A stretch of 64,000 nucleotides of DNA from Rutstroemia sp. NJR-2017a BVV2 (GCA_002946415.1 NJPS01000013.1:1302001-1366000); one strand, 5' to 3'. Shown: positions 35,847 to 47,371, counted from the first letter of the stretch. Notes: generated by a model from the letters alone, not told the origin. Numbers and translations are program-made.

Positions 35847-37628
35847 CTAAAACTTCCTCTTCTTCTTGGCCGGAGCTTTCGCCTTCGCCTCCAACTGTTT
35901 CTTCAACTCCTCCCTCTTCCTATCCGCCTTCTCCTCCTCGGTTTCCATCTTCGGCGGTGTCTTCTCCCGCTGTGTCTCCGTCTCAACTATAGCTTCCTTC
36001 CCGTTGTCCTCCACCGCGGGTGTCTCCCCCTTCGCTCTCCCTATCCCGCCTATCCTCTTTTTCGTCGGCGTAGCTATCCGCTCTGGTAGTGCATCCGGCT
36101 CCGGCGTGGTTTCCTTTTTGCGTCCGCCGATTTTTCCTAGTTTCCCTTTCGGACGCTGGGATTGGGATTGGCTTGCTAGTGGTTGAGAGGAGGGGGGTGG
36201 AGATTCAGATGGTAATGGTGAGTGCGGTGGAGATGGAGAAGGGGGAGGCGGGGAGGCGGCTTTTTTACTGCGGATTTGCCCTAGTTTGCCTTTCTTTTTC
36301 GTAGGTGGTGGTGGTGTCGGTGATTTCTGGGGCGTTTTCTGTCTTTTAGGTGAGGGCAGTGATGGGGTATCATTTTCTTCATCTTCGGTGGTATCGTTAT
36401 CATTATCATTATCAGTGACATCTTTCACGTTCTTCGGTGCAGGAGAGAGCATCGGCTCGTCGTCTTCGGTAGCAGTATCGTCCGCCTCTTGAGCGGGTGG
36501 AGGTGGTGTTGGTGTAGGAGCCTTCCGTTTCATTCCCAGTTTCCCCAATTTCTTGGGTGGTGCTCTAGGGGGTAGGCTCGGTTCGCGGTGCTGTGAGATT
36601 GGGAATGAGTCGGGAACTTGGAATCGTTGTGAAGGGGCATCCAAATCATCTTCATCTTCGTCTTCTGTGGAGTCATCCATTGAAAACGTTTGCTTGGTCT
36701 TTGATAAATGGGGTGGTGTTGCTTGGACTTGGAATTCGTCCTCATCTTCTTCCGCTGGCGTTGATTCTTCCTGAGCAATCCTTGGTGGAGTATTAGGCGT
36801 AGCAGTACTTTTGTCCTCAAATAACTGTATCATCTCGCCATCCATGCCTTTCCACCAATTTTCACATCTTTGTAGTTTGTCCACATCTGTGCGTGAAGGC
36901 AGCTTGACTGTATCTACCTCTCCAAAGACGCTATCCAATAGTTCCGATACACCCAAAGCCTCATTATGGTTCAACCCCCTCCTCCACGCCTGGACATCAA
37001 ATGGTCCAAGTCCCTTTACCCTCTCACTAGCCTTCTTTCGATCAACCTTCCTACCAGGTCTCCCAGCTACCTGATGAAAGACCGCACCTAAGTCCGTACC
37101 CAGACGCTCCAACGAATCTACCAATTTCTGAATCACCACATCCTTCTCTTCAAGCATCTCAATTAGCTTGTCCGACCTCTCCCTCGTCTCATGCAACAAC
37201 TGAATCGTTGGAATCACCAGCTTTTCTGCCGTGTCTCCCTGCCTCTGCACAACCAATCTAAACGCCCATTCCAGATCTCTCATCCCCCCAGGCAAGGGCA
37301 CCCTCACATTCAGACTCAGCTCCGGTGCAGCAGCTCGTGTCGCAGATCCAACACCCAGACTTAACTCAGTATCCTTCCCTCCCTCCAATCCAAACCTGAT
37401 CTTTTCCAAAAATATCTGTAGTTGATCCTCATCCTCATTTGGATCAATACTCGTATCCTCTTCTATGCCTCTGCGAAGAATCTCGTCTTTGTCTAGCTTC
37501 TCGTACCATGTATTCGTGAAATCGGTGAGATAGATCGTATACGCGTCGGTTGCGAAATCGGACGAAATCAGAAATGGAGGGAGTCGCTCAGCAGCTGATG
37601 CGGATAGCTTGAGTGGTTTCCAGTTCAT
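35847..37628 (-). CDS. nej1: XLF/Nej1 non-homologous end-joining factor
   Basis: Single exon, 593 aa. The N-terminal head (residues about 1-135, starting MNWKPLKLS and containing YTIYLTDFTNTWYE) and the following coiled coil (about 140-190, QLLHETRERSDKLIEMLEEK) match the XLF/Nej1 fold. Family proteins bridge DNA ends with XRCC4/Lif1 and ligase IV in the nucleus. The remaining 390 residues are disordered, acidic or Pro-rich, with many TEDEE and SPTPPPP stretches. Four basic motifs recur: KLGKLGMKRK, KKGKLGQIRSKK, KGKLGKIGGRKK and KKRIGGIGRAKG. The extreme C-terminus is Lys-rich and ends in Phe (KKKRKF), resembling the Ku-binding motif at the end of XLF proteins. An MluI-type ACGCGT box lies 23-28 bp upstream of the start codon. 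Confidence 0.88.
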   Translation of the reverse strand: MNWKPLKLSASAAERLPPFLISSDFATDAYTIYLTDFTNTWYEKLDKDEILRRGIEEDTSIDPNEDEDQLQIFLEKIRFGLEGGKDTELSLGVGSATRAAAPELSLNVRVPLPGGMRDLEWAFRLVVQRQGDTAEKLVIPTIQLLHETRERSDKLIEMLEEKDVVIQKLVDSLERLGTDLGAVFHQVAGRPGRKVDRKKASERVKGLGPFDVQAWRRGLNHNEALGVSELLDSVFGEVDTVKLPSRTDVDKLQRCENWWKGMDGEMIQLFEDKSTATPNTPPRIAQEESTPAEEDEDEFQVQATPPHLSKTKQTFSMDDSTEDEDEDDLDAPSQRFQVPDSFPISQHREPSLPPRAPPKKLGKLGMKRKAPTPTPPPPAQEADDTATEDDEPMLSPAPKNVKDVTDNDNDNDTTEDEENDTPSLPSPKRQKTPQKSPTPPPPTKKKGKLGQIRSKKAASPPPPSPSPPHSPLPSESPPPSSQPLASQSQSQRPKGKLGKIGGRKKETTPEPDALPERIATPTKKRIGGIGRAKGETPAVEDNGKEAIVETETQREKTPPKMETEEEKADRKREELKKQLEAKAKAPAKKKRKF

Positions 37629-38219
37629 GGTCGCGGTTTAGGTAGAGGGGACGCGTTGGATGCGACAAGACGTTCGTTTGCGAAAACGCTGGAATCGGTT
37701 TGCGCCGCGGCGGGAAATGTAAGTGAGGCAGAGGCTTTTGCGATGAAGCGTGCGTTCATGGTTTGTCAGCTCTGTCAGTTTCGTTGCGCATTCTCAGGCG
37801 TCGATATAATTGACTGCTGGGTATCTTGTCGGTGAACGGTCGATTTGAAGGCAGCAGCCTAGGTATGAGTAACCTTATGAGGGGCAGACAAGCATAATTC
37901 CACTGTGCCGCTCTAGGATTTCCTTCGGGTGAGATACCTGATTTTGGAAGTCATCGTGCCTTCGTCTGATCTGCGCCGAAATTGTAAGAATCAATTACCG
38001 GCATCTTTTGGATGTTGAGCGGTAGCTGCAAATTCCCAGAATTTAGTTGACGCCACAAGTTGGAGATAAAATTTGGGTAGCACCCGCGCACATTTTCGGG
38101 TGAGTTACATTTGTAAGTAATTATCTACTTCATATTTCGTATTATCCAAACGTAAGTATATACATGTAAGTCTCAATAATATTCATTATTTAAATTCTTC
38201 CTCTCCTTCTCTGCCCTCT
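37629..38219. other. Intergenic, tandem minus-strand genes
   Basis: Promoter of the XLF gene and 3' region of the polygalacturonase gene. An ACGCGT box is at 37651-37656. No gene seen. Confidence 0.5.
37651..37656. promoter_or_regulatory. ACGCGT (MluI cell-cycle box-like)
   Basis: Palindromic ACGCGT 23-28 bp upstream of the XLF start codon. In yeasts this box binds MBF at G1/S genes. A six-base site can occur by chance, so function is inference. Confidence 0.3.
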
Positions 38220-39804
38220 TTAATTGAATCCCTTGTACACATCAGTACAAGTCACATCCAGAGCAGTCTTATCGACGTTCAAGCAGTAAGCTTGATCGGT
38301 GCCGTTTGGACTAAGAACGTTGATGTTCGTAGCAACGATGTTGTTGCAGACCGTTTCACTGGAGCATGCAAAAGTACCGATTTCTGGGTTGTACTTCTTG
38401 CTAGTTTTTCCAGTGAAGTTTTTGAAAACGATATCGGTGATGGTCAATGGAGATGGGTATTGGAGACATAGGGTCAGGTTTGATTGACCGTAGCATTGGT
38501 CGACTTCGATGGCATAGTCGACATTGTCGATGTACATAGTGTCGTAGGTGATGTTGTTCACTCTGCCGTCTCCTCCGCCACCTATTCCCGTAAATGTCAG
38601 CTGCAATGTTCAAACATTCGGGGTACTAAATAATTCCTTACCTTGGAGGTCACCACTCAACGCTGACGGGGTGTTAGGCCAGACCTTAATGCGAGCACCA
38701 TCCTGGAAATTTTAGCAGAGATCTCGAGATGCACAGGGTGAAAACATACAGTAGCATTGTGCAATGAAGTGTTGTAGACATAGATGTTCTCGACAATGTC
38801 GTATTCACCAACATACTGACCCAATGATCCAACAGAGATTCCGTGAGATCCATTGCAGGAAAGATTTTGAACAAGAATGTTGGTGCTGTTTGGCTTGAAA
38901 GAAACGCAATCTACACTTTTATCAGTAAAGTTCTACAATTGCAGAGCAAGATCTACTTACCATCTCCATTGTTGATAACGGAGTTCTGAATCACAATATC
39001 GCTACTGCGGTAGGTATCCCATCCGTCGGTGTTTTTCGCAACATTGGAGCTGGAGCTACCACCTGCAATGTTGATGTTGTCAAACACAACGTTGGTGGCG
39101 TTGGCAACGAAGTTGTAGTACTCAGGAGAATATCTGAGGACCAAATTACTCAAGACTGAGTTGGTCAATCCATCGATACCAATGAGCACCGGTCTGAGTG
39201 TGTAGATATCCTTAGCATAGAGATCGTACCAGACCTGACCGTTTCCGTTGAGAGTTCCGCCACCGTAAATCATGACATCGTCGCCACCGAGCTTGAAGAA
39301 GGACGTGACATTCTGGAAGATGAATCGGAAGGAATTGGCTTGCCAGTATGTCGTATTTGTCGAAAAGAGAATCTCGCCTTGGATATCTGCAGAATTGATG
39401 AGCTTCAAATTGACCAGTGCAATTGGGTTGGTTCACCACTTACCAAGATCAATGTGCTTGAGGAAAGTCAAATCGAGCGCTGTGCCTACCGAGTAGGTAA
39501 CTCCCTCGCTGAAGACTACATGACCGCCATTGTTGCAGCTGTGAAGCGCGCTCATGATATAAGGAGAATCATCCGTGCCATTGCCATGACTCTGAACATA
39601 GCATGTCTTGGACCTTGGCGGTGGAGATGGAACTGGCTTTGAAGGCTTCTTCGGATGACACGAAACATTGGGTCTTGGAGACGTGTGCTTGGAGTGCCCT
39701 CTGCGCGCAAGCGCTTGATCCCATGAGTCGTCCTGCCAAGTTGGACCGGCAATTGCCAATGCGGCAGAGGCAACAGTGAGAAGGGTGTTCAATTGGAAAT
39801 GCAT
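38220..39804 (-). CDS. Secreted exo-polygalacturonase (GH28)
   Basis: Five exons: complement(join(38220..38581, 38642..38702, 38750..38910, 38961..39386, 39444..39804)), 456 aa; introns are 60, 47, 50 and 57 bp. I start at Met 39804, which begins a signal peptide ([20 protein letters not shown]); an in-frame Met lies 18 bp upstream. A basic, Pro-rich linker precedes the right-handed beta-helix. GH28 residues are present: Asp241 (NTDGWD), Asp262 and Asp263 (NNGDDCVSFK), His285 (GSHGISVGS) and RIKVWP. The [11 protein letters not shown] and [12 protein letters not shown] spellings fit exo-acting enzymes, which remove galacturonic acid from pectin chain ends. Many N-glycosylation sequons (NTT, NVT, NAT, NST) suit secretion. 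Endo-activity cannot be excluded. Confidence 0.93.
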
Positions 39805-42650
39805 ATTGAAGAAAGGTTCCAAGAGTCAATGGCCACGGTCTTGCTGAACGGCTTGGGGCTTCTTGGAGCTCTGTCTGGGGACCCCATAGCTTTTATATGC
39901 CATGCAGCCAGGGCTGGACGGTGAAAGACGCAGGTCCCCATAATGGTGCTGGGGCGAGCCCAGGAGTTTCTATTTCTCCGGAACGTCCTACTTTGAAGTA
40001 TGACATGGGCGTGGGGATGACGACGAGTCTCTCCTTTCGCAGACGCATAACCATTCATTTCATCCCATTTCATCCCATCTTTGATTAATGTGGAGAGAAA
40101 TTTCGTCCCCGGATTACTCCATATTATCTGCAAGCTCAAACCCCGCATCTTTTCCGACCCCGGATTAACTTTCGCTTCGTTTAATTGGTGTCTTGCACGT
40201 TGTCAGGAACCCGAAACATTGTTCTAGCAGGGGCGATAAGACAAGGGAGCCGTCGATTGGTGGAACATCAATTGTGCTGTTCGGCCGGTAGACTAAACGA
40301 TCCTAGTGAGCTCAAGGACTTTGTTTCCCGGGTCCGACTTAAGATCAGTAATACCAGCCGATCATATTTGGGGCAATAACTGTGGACGGGAAGTCCTCGT
40401 CCACAAAGTCATGTGGACTGGCGTCACGTGAATCAGCTCGAAAGGGGGGGTGAGGCGGATACGGACATGCACTGCTGATATTGGCTCGCCTCCTAGTTGG
40501 GTGTCGGGGAATGAATGTTGTTCGACTCAAACATGGCCTAGAAAAGTAGGAAAAGCAAGTGGTCCCGGTCAATTGCGTTTCTTAGGAGTCGGGACTCAGA
40601 ACGGCAAGTACAAAAGAAGCCGGTTTAGATAATACCAGCATTCATTGTTTGCTGAGAATTTTCATCCTATGTTACGACACCGTATCTGTTGTTCATCCCA
40701 TCAACTACTCCATCGCCCGAGCCATACCGGTACAGTTCGTGTCTGTATCTCTTCAATAATCAGCGAACCGGAAGAGGTCCTTGTTGACATCCACCAGAAT
40801 ACCTCCAATGCAGAACTTCAATTCTCAGACGCCGGAGAGTATTTTGGTGTAGCCAGCGCGGGGAACAACTGAGCGCTCCGGTAGGCGCGGGAGGAGTGTA
40901 AGTCGAGCTCTTTGTAAGACAGAGATCATTACGGGATGATCATCGGCATCGGGAAAACGAATCCAGGCGTGGACTCGAACCAAGTGAGCGTTGTGTCAAC
41001 GAACTTTTTCAAATTGTGATAACTGACAGACCGGCAATGGTCTCTGTACAGTGTATAGATATCGACAGCCCAAGTAGTACCAATGAATATCCGCATTAAC
41101 CATCACATCGACTCGAAAGGCAAACAGAGAGCGATAAGTTTGGTGGCGGAACGGCCCTCGGATGCACGACGGCAGCCATTTGTCAAGGACCAGCATCCGA
41201 AAGTAAAGGGTCTGAAAGCAATATTCTTTGCAGGAGTGCGGAAAGTGGTGACGGGCCCTTGCGGCAGGGCATCCACCCCCACGATGATGATCAAGCCGAA
41301 GGAGGACATGGCGCTGTCGATTTCAGGTCGAGAACGTAGCGCGGAAGGATATGAACCCGTCCGGCAAGCCTTCTTCTGTATTGTGTAGAATAATTGACGC
41401 AAGGAGCAATATCAAACAAGGATCCTGGTGCATACATGAACTGTCGTTGCGGAAAGCATAACGTTCGGTCAACCAGGGACATCCATTCCACTTGAAACAT
41501 CATATATAGAAGATTTGTAGTTGTGCTAAAGAAAAGTTCAGATGATCGTCCTAGCGTGAAACGTTGCAATAAGATTGATGTTGAACTTACCATTGAATCT
41601 GGCAGGAAATCTCGATGCTCCGAGATCCTCATGAACCTTATGCGGGCAGAAGGACCAATATCCGGGTTGTAGGGTATCCATCGTCTGAGATAGTTGTGTT
41701 TCCACTCAGTTCACGAAAAGAGTGGGCCGACTTTCAAAAAGTGGTCTGTTTGGACCCGTTGTTACCTTGAATGTGAGAGTTCCACGATGAAAAAGATTAC
41801 AACTTCTTGATTCTTGAATGAGGTGTGGTAAATACCTCCCACGCTTTACATGGGGTTCGATTGGATTCCTTCAGCAGATCCATATTTGCTGCATAAACTG
41901 CATAAACATGCACGACCGTTACAACGTGAGTGGAGGAGGGGCAGCACACTACCGTAACACGCTGACGGAATTGAGCCTATAGAACAAGAAGCCGCTGCAT
42001 GTCTCAGCCAACTGAGCCGGAGAGGAGGGCAACACATCGCAATTGAGTTTACTACCTATTTTGAGGTCAGAATATCGCATACGGCGCCTATAATTCATAA
42101 AAGCTGCCTGTGTGTGAGGCCTGGACTAAACTCTAAGTTACCTGGAAAAAGAAAACATGCCGTTGCACTTTGTCGACATCCAGATTAATCGATACCACCC
42201 TGAATGCGAACTACATGCATCATGCAAACGGATAGAAAGGGGTCTGTTGCCGGTATTACGTCGCGTGTTTACAGAGCTCCACCCCTCGAGGCTCAAGAAT
42301 CAATCAATAGTCTGGGGAATAAAGGAATCAAACATGATCTATCACAATGGTCAACCGTCATTTGGAAATTGTGATATTGAATTCCTACAGAAACCGTCCC
42401 TCGAGTGTCCAGAATCCGGGAGACGCAACCCCCTAAACATCCTTCCCAACAAAGCAGCCAGATGAACAATGAAAATCTCACCCACCCATTAGAACCACAC
42501 AATAGCCACCCACGATGCAATGTGGCTCGAAAGTAAATGAAAACATGGGTCTATTCGAGCAAAAAAGCAGATTCTGCTACCAAGTACAGTATATGTATGA
42601 CAGACGCCTCCACAAATGCAATGCATAGCATAGCAACACTCGCAAACCGA
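39805..42650. other. Intergenic, with a weak candidate gene
   Basis: Promoter of the polygalacturonase gene and 3' region of the forkhead gene. Contains the weak two-exon candidate at 41291-41681. A CATTTCATCC segment is repeated near 40054-40080. Otherwise nothing convincing. Confidence 0.5.
41291..41681 (-). CDS. Weak candidate small gene
   Basis: Possible complement(join(41291..41490, 41591..41681)), 96 aa. The first exon reads MDTLQPGYWSFCPHKVHEDL and so on to a good GTAAGT donor. The intron would be 100 bp with a TTTCAAG acceptor, and the second exon reads VEWMSLVDRTLCFPQRQF onward to a stop at 41291. The first exon is protein-like, but a different frame over the same bases (RRWIPYNPDIGPSARIRF) looks equally good. 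The region may be a decayed gene or an exon of something I cannot assemble. No family is recognised. Confidence 0.2.
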
Positions 42651-44133
42651 TCAAAACTGCTGGTTACCACACATCGAATGAGGCGGCATGAACTGTGATG
42701 ATGTTTGCTCGTCCATGAAGAGCGGGGATGCGCCATCGCTGAGAACCCCCTGACAATCTTCAAACCTGTAGAGATCGTAAGTGTGCTCAGAGCTCTCCTG
42801 CTTGATGACGGGACTGTAGGATGCGAAGTCCGGTTGGCGCGGCGTTATCGGTGACAATCGTGGGGATACCGAGATTGCGGTCATGTTTGGAATCTGATGT
42901 TGTGCTGTAGAATTCGCCGAGAGTACTTCTGATGATGTTGGCATCGGGCGTTTTGGAGATATGATGTCGTCTCTGTCTCTCTGTCGCTGTGCCCTTTCCT
43001 CTCTCTGTCGCTGTGCCCTTTCCTTTCCTGCTGAGTAGAACGTTGGCTTCCGCACAGCATTAAAACCGTGTCTGGCAGCGTAGTTTCGGCTATGGGGTTC
43101 AGGTCTGATGTATCTCTTTGCTCCAGTTCCCTTGCGATATCGAGTAGTGGACTGGACTCCATCCCTGATGGCGAACTCTTGCAAAACCCACTCTGTAGAC
43201 TTTTTGGTCTCATCTCCTGGAATCTTGCGCTCCGTTTTCTTAAATGCCTGCGTAATTCGTATTAGCCTAAGTTGACTAGGACTATCCGTAAAGTGAGAAG
43301 CTTACAGCGTTCATCGACAAGTTGTGGCGGATGCTGTTCATCCACCCTTTGCTCTCCGAGCTCCCCTTTGAAGTGTTTTCCCTGAACCATCGATAGATTT
43401 CTTGCAGGACCATGGAATGATTGGGCACACTCATGAGTGCCCGGTAGATCAGCTTTGCATACGGCCCGTCGGTGGTCTGGTCATCAGTGCCCGCATCCAT
43501 CATTTGTTGTTCATGTGAACCTCGCTCATCTCCGTCCGAACATGTGCTTGGGGGCGAGCAAGACGTCTGCGTTTGATTCATAGTGTCTAGCATCATGTAA
43601 TCTTCGGTTCTTCCACGCTGCTCAATCCTTGGTGCCGTGAAGACTCCTCCATGACTATGCGCAAGATTACTATGCTGCTCATAGATGGGCAGCGTCATCT
43701 GCATGCTATCATCCAGGGTTCTAGTATCGTACGGTCCGTTCCAAGGAGTGCGAGGAACATTTGCGACTGTTCTAGCAGGTGAATGCTGATCATTAGTAGA
43801 AAAGTTTGTAGAGCAATCATATGAATAACCAGAGTAACCACCTGCATTATCTCCCAGTCCGGGCATGACAGGCGACAAGACTGGTGCCTCCCAAGTTGAT
43901 GGGCTGTATGAATTCGGCATTTGCGCATAGTCGTTGGGCATTGGAGGAGCTGTTGACACAACCATGAAAAAATTATCTGCGTTGAATATTGGAAGTCCAT
44001 CAAATGACTGAAAGAGTTCAGCAGATTGAGATGTTTCTGCTGGTTTGCGATCCTCTTGCGTTTGGAAGGCCCAGACCAAGTTCTGATTGTGGGAGTTCTG
44101 TTGAAATTGGCTGTGATCCATGCTGAGGACCAT
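42651..44133 (-). CDS. Forkhead (winged-helix) transcription factor
   Basis: Two exons: complement(join(42651..43247, 43306..44133)), 474 aa; the 58-bp intron splits the forkhead domain. The domain spans about residues 219-300. It starts near PYAKLIYRALMSVPNHSM, contains IYRWFRENT and the recognition helix GWMNSIRHNLSMNAAF, and ends with GDETKKSTEWVLQEF. The N-terminal 215 residues are Gln/Ser/Pro-rich and probably activating. The C-terminal part carries an in-frame duplication (two ERAQRQR units), a possible SUMO site (VIKQE) and an acidic stretch. Fungal forkhead proteins govern cell cycle or sexual development, but the subclass is not clear from sequence alone. An internal Met at residue 5 is an alternative start. 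Confidence 0.9.
42977..43024 (-). repeat. 24-bp in-frame tandem duplication in the forkhead gene
   Basis: Two 24-bp copies containing CTGTCGCTGTGCCCTTTCCT on the plus strand, encoding a doubled 8-residue ERAQRQR-type unit. Confidence 0.85.
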
Positions 44134-45210
44134 CTGAAAACGGCCAGCTCGATCTCGTTGCCAGTTAGGTGTCTGTTGGATGGAGTAGTACCGTTAAGTT
44201 GGATTGCGGTGCCGTAAGACGATAACCACTTTCCAGTTCGGAGAATTTGAAGAGTTGGGATAGCAAAGGATTTCGGATATAGTTATTCAAGATGAGACTC
44301 TGGAAGCGAGAAAACCGCTAGAAGTCTTGGTGCCATTTTTGACTACATGCATAGGGACCTTCAAAGACACTCATAATGCTGGGTATGCAACAGAGCGATG
44401 CCAGCGCATGGATGCAAGCCCTTGACATGTAGTGCAAACAAGCTTCCGGAGGGCACATTACGAAGATACTGTGAGCTCTACATTGACCGTTCTCCAAAGC
44501 AATCACTCAGCGTCTGTCAAAGAGGTGGGCTATGGCCCATTGCTACAGTGCATGGCCATGTCGTACAAGGTGAGGGATGCATCGGCCGGATGCATAACGC
44601 TAGAGAGCAAAAATCATGAGAAATAGCGCCCGAATAAAACCTACAAGCTGTCCTGAGCGTTCCACCGTCAGCCTCAAGTGACCACCGTCACAAAGAAATT
44701 GGCTGGCTCAATTGTTCTTGACATGATTCTAGAAGGAGGACAGAAACTGCTGTTTGACATACACTATGCCGCAATCAGCTATCCGTGAAGGAATTTTGAT
44801 CTACTCAGCCGTTCTGGGCTTCCGGATAACATTGGGGAAACTTGATCCGAAAATACACAACACCCAACATATGAAGCCGCAGCTAGCCATGTTTGAGGAT
44901 ACACCCTCAGACGAAGCGATATGTTGCGATCACTGGCTAAGTACTACGCCCTAAGATAATTATCAGTTTTATTTACTAATTTCAGGAGGTTGTGAGATGA
45001 ATGAGGTAATTGATAATCTCATTGCATATGTCTATCCTTATGGTAATGCGTGCATCGAAACGTTGCCGTTATGCACGTCGGAAAGTATACAAAGCTCGTC
45101 TGGAACACAACACACGTGGAAAACTCCTGGGGCAAGACAATTTTGTGAGCAAACGACTTGCTGAGGATTTGCTAATAAGTACTTCCCAAACACCGAAAAA
45201 AAGTCTATCA
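44134..45210. other. Intergenic, tandem minus-strand genes
   Basis: Promoter of the forkhead gene and 3' region of Cactin. No gene seen. Confidence 0.5.
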
Positions 45211-47038
45211 TCACTTCCGGTAATAAATCTAGAAAATGACAAGTCAGCTGGGCATGAACTGCATGATACTTTTGCAATTTTACTAACCTTCTTGAACTGG
45301 AAATGTAGTTGAAGTATACCCTGAACAATATGTCAGCGGCAAGGAACAGGCATCAAATGAAGGATGGGGGACGCGGATGCATGGCGCATAGGCGTTTAGT
45401 CGTGCAGAAGCCACATACCTTGTCGAAACTGCTCCTAAATCCACGGTCTCTCTTTGCACTGTAGTCCCATTCTTTATCTACTATGCGAAATGCAATATCC
45501 TCATAGGGTGGCCCCGCTATGAATCGAATTAAGCATGTATCCTCTTCCCCAGCAGGTGCGAAAGATTCGCCTCTCTTGCGACCATGCTCACGAATGATTC
45601 GGAATGTTGGCGCTTTTGATTTGTCAATGAGATCCGGATAAAATATATTGAACTTGTAACCTTGGACGACTTTGGGTGGCGGATTATCATGATCATAATG
45701 GGTCTGATTATACTTGTTCCACTCGTAACCCATCTGAACGCGGTTGAAGTATCGCGGTTTTCGAGGTCTATATTTATCTGCCCATTGAGGAGCGGAGGTA
45801 GTTGCAAGGCTTTCTTCCGCGGAGAATATCTCCTCGTTCTCATTTACGCCTCGAGCAACTTCCCTCTCATACAAAGCTGTTGTCGCCTGAGAGAAATCTT
45901 CAGTTGGCATTGCAGAGAACCGCTGTGTACCCGGAGGTGCAGTGCTAACAGCAGAGCTGGGCTTGCTGGTGGAATTGCCTGTGCTCTTTTCGGGAATAGA
46001 TTGGCGTGAAGGTACGTAGCCCAGCTTGATGACTCTACGACGCTCAGCGGCAATCTTTTTCAGGAAGTCGGATTCGTCGATAATTTCGCCTGATTTGTCT
46101 TCCACCCGTAGCTTGAGTAACGGTTCAGGGTCATATTTCTGAGAGTACTCAAAATGAGGCGGTCGAAGAAATGTTTGCGCGACAACTGCATCTTGTCCAA
46201 CGGACCCTTCTTCAATCACTGGAGTGGGACCGGAAAGTAGTTCCTGTAAGTTCTTCTGGACAGCTTCCGCATGTTCTTGTTGTTGTTTCTTTAGAGCGGT
46301 AAGTCGTGTATCTAGAACAGATTGGTAAACTTTCTTCAATTTTGCCTTAGCTTTCCAGATAAGTAAACTTTTGAGGAGCTGCTCCCAATAATCCGTGTCG
46401 ATGGGTTCGTTGGAGCGGAGCTTTGCTCTTATCTGAACCTCCAATGTCTCCAACTGCTCATATGTCTTCGGCCCTAGTAATCGATCCACGTCAGCAGCGA
46501 CTGAGCTCACAGCACGCTCATCGGGACCAAGAGGCCTCAACTTCTGCCGACGATCATTGCAGATGATCTGCATAGTTTTCCAGTAATCCTGATTCTTCCT
46601 GTTTGTTTCCAGTGCGATGTATGATTTAATGTCATTTTCCAATTCCTCAAACTGCGACTCGTTCAGATCTTCGAAAACTCCTTCTGGATCTACCACATCA
46701 AGTTGAACTTCTTCCTCATCGACATCGAGGAGGTCTCTGTCCGGATCGATAACTCGTAGGATAACCGCTAACCAATCGATAGGCTTTGCGCGCCCTTCTC
46801 GAACTCGAATCTCTGCCTTCTTCTTGGCTTGTTTTAAAACAAAAGTATCTTCCTCCGCTACCCATTTTTTCGACTGTTCATCCTCAAGGCTTTGGTTGTT
46901 GCGATAGGGTCGAGAACTAGAGCTGCCTGCCGGGCGTTGTGGTTTTGAAATCCGGTTACTGTCGTCGCGTCGGGGCGAGGTAATATCTCTAGATCTTGGT
47001 GCGCGACCTTCAATCATTGCTCTTCTTCCGGGATCCAT
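45211..47038 (-). CDS. cactin: Cactin homologue (splicing-associated nuclear protein)
   Basis: Three exons: complement(join(45211..45228, 45288..45320, 45419..47038)), 556 aa. The large exon contains an Arg/Ser-rich N-terminus, the helical mid domain (KPIDWLAVILRVIDPD; DYWEQLLKSLLIWKAKAKLK) and most of the C-terminal cactin domain (MGYEWNKYNQTHYDHDNPPP, YKFNIFYPDLIDK, AFRIVDKEWDYSAKRDRGFR). Without splicing the protein would end in an unrelated tail. Splicing 98-bp and 59-bp introns adds an 11-residue microexon (GILQLHFQFKK) and a five-residue last exon (IYYRK), giving the near-invariant end of the family. Cactin acts with the spliceosome in pre-mRNA splicing and chromosome cohesion in fission yeast and animals. 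It lies head to head with the DUF7918-type gene, 333 bp apart. Confidence 0.95.
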
Positions 47039-47371
47039 CTTCAGGCGTTGATAGTTAGCGGCTGTAAGACGTAGATAAGTTGTATATTTTTTTTGATTCT
47101 GCTTGCCAATTAGGCTTCAGAATGTCATCCTGTGCCTAAGGATCAACGTTAAAGTTCTCTTAGACTGCTTCCCGCGTGGCCACGTGACGCGCGCCTCACG
47201 CGCGGCTGGGGTTTCATTAACTATCACGGTTCCCAGTTCCCAGTTCCCAAAGCGCGAGGCTTTACTTACCTCTGAACAAATTGAATTGTCAAGAACCCAG
47301 GAACGGGGCACTACTACTCCTGTGTCAGTCGTCAGTAAATAATCCTATGGCCTATTCTCAAACAGAACAAT
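47039..47371. promoter_or_regulatory. Bidirectional promoter, Cactin / DUF7918-type gene
   Basis: 333 bp between two start codons. It contains GGCCACGTGAC (CACGTG at 47181-47186, a Cbf1-type E-box) followed at once by GACGCGCGCC and CACGCGCGG, and a tandem TTCCCAG repeat near 47231-47248. The boxes sit near the middle and could serve both genes. An out-of-frame ATG at 47347 begins a 12-residue uORF that ends at 47385 and overlaps the downstream start. Confidence 0.45.

Noticed and set aside
40960..41000. Possible tRNA T-arm (GGTTCGAGTCC on the minus strand)
   Set aside because: The stem around it does not pair well and no acceptor or anticodon arm could be built.
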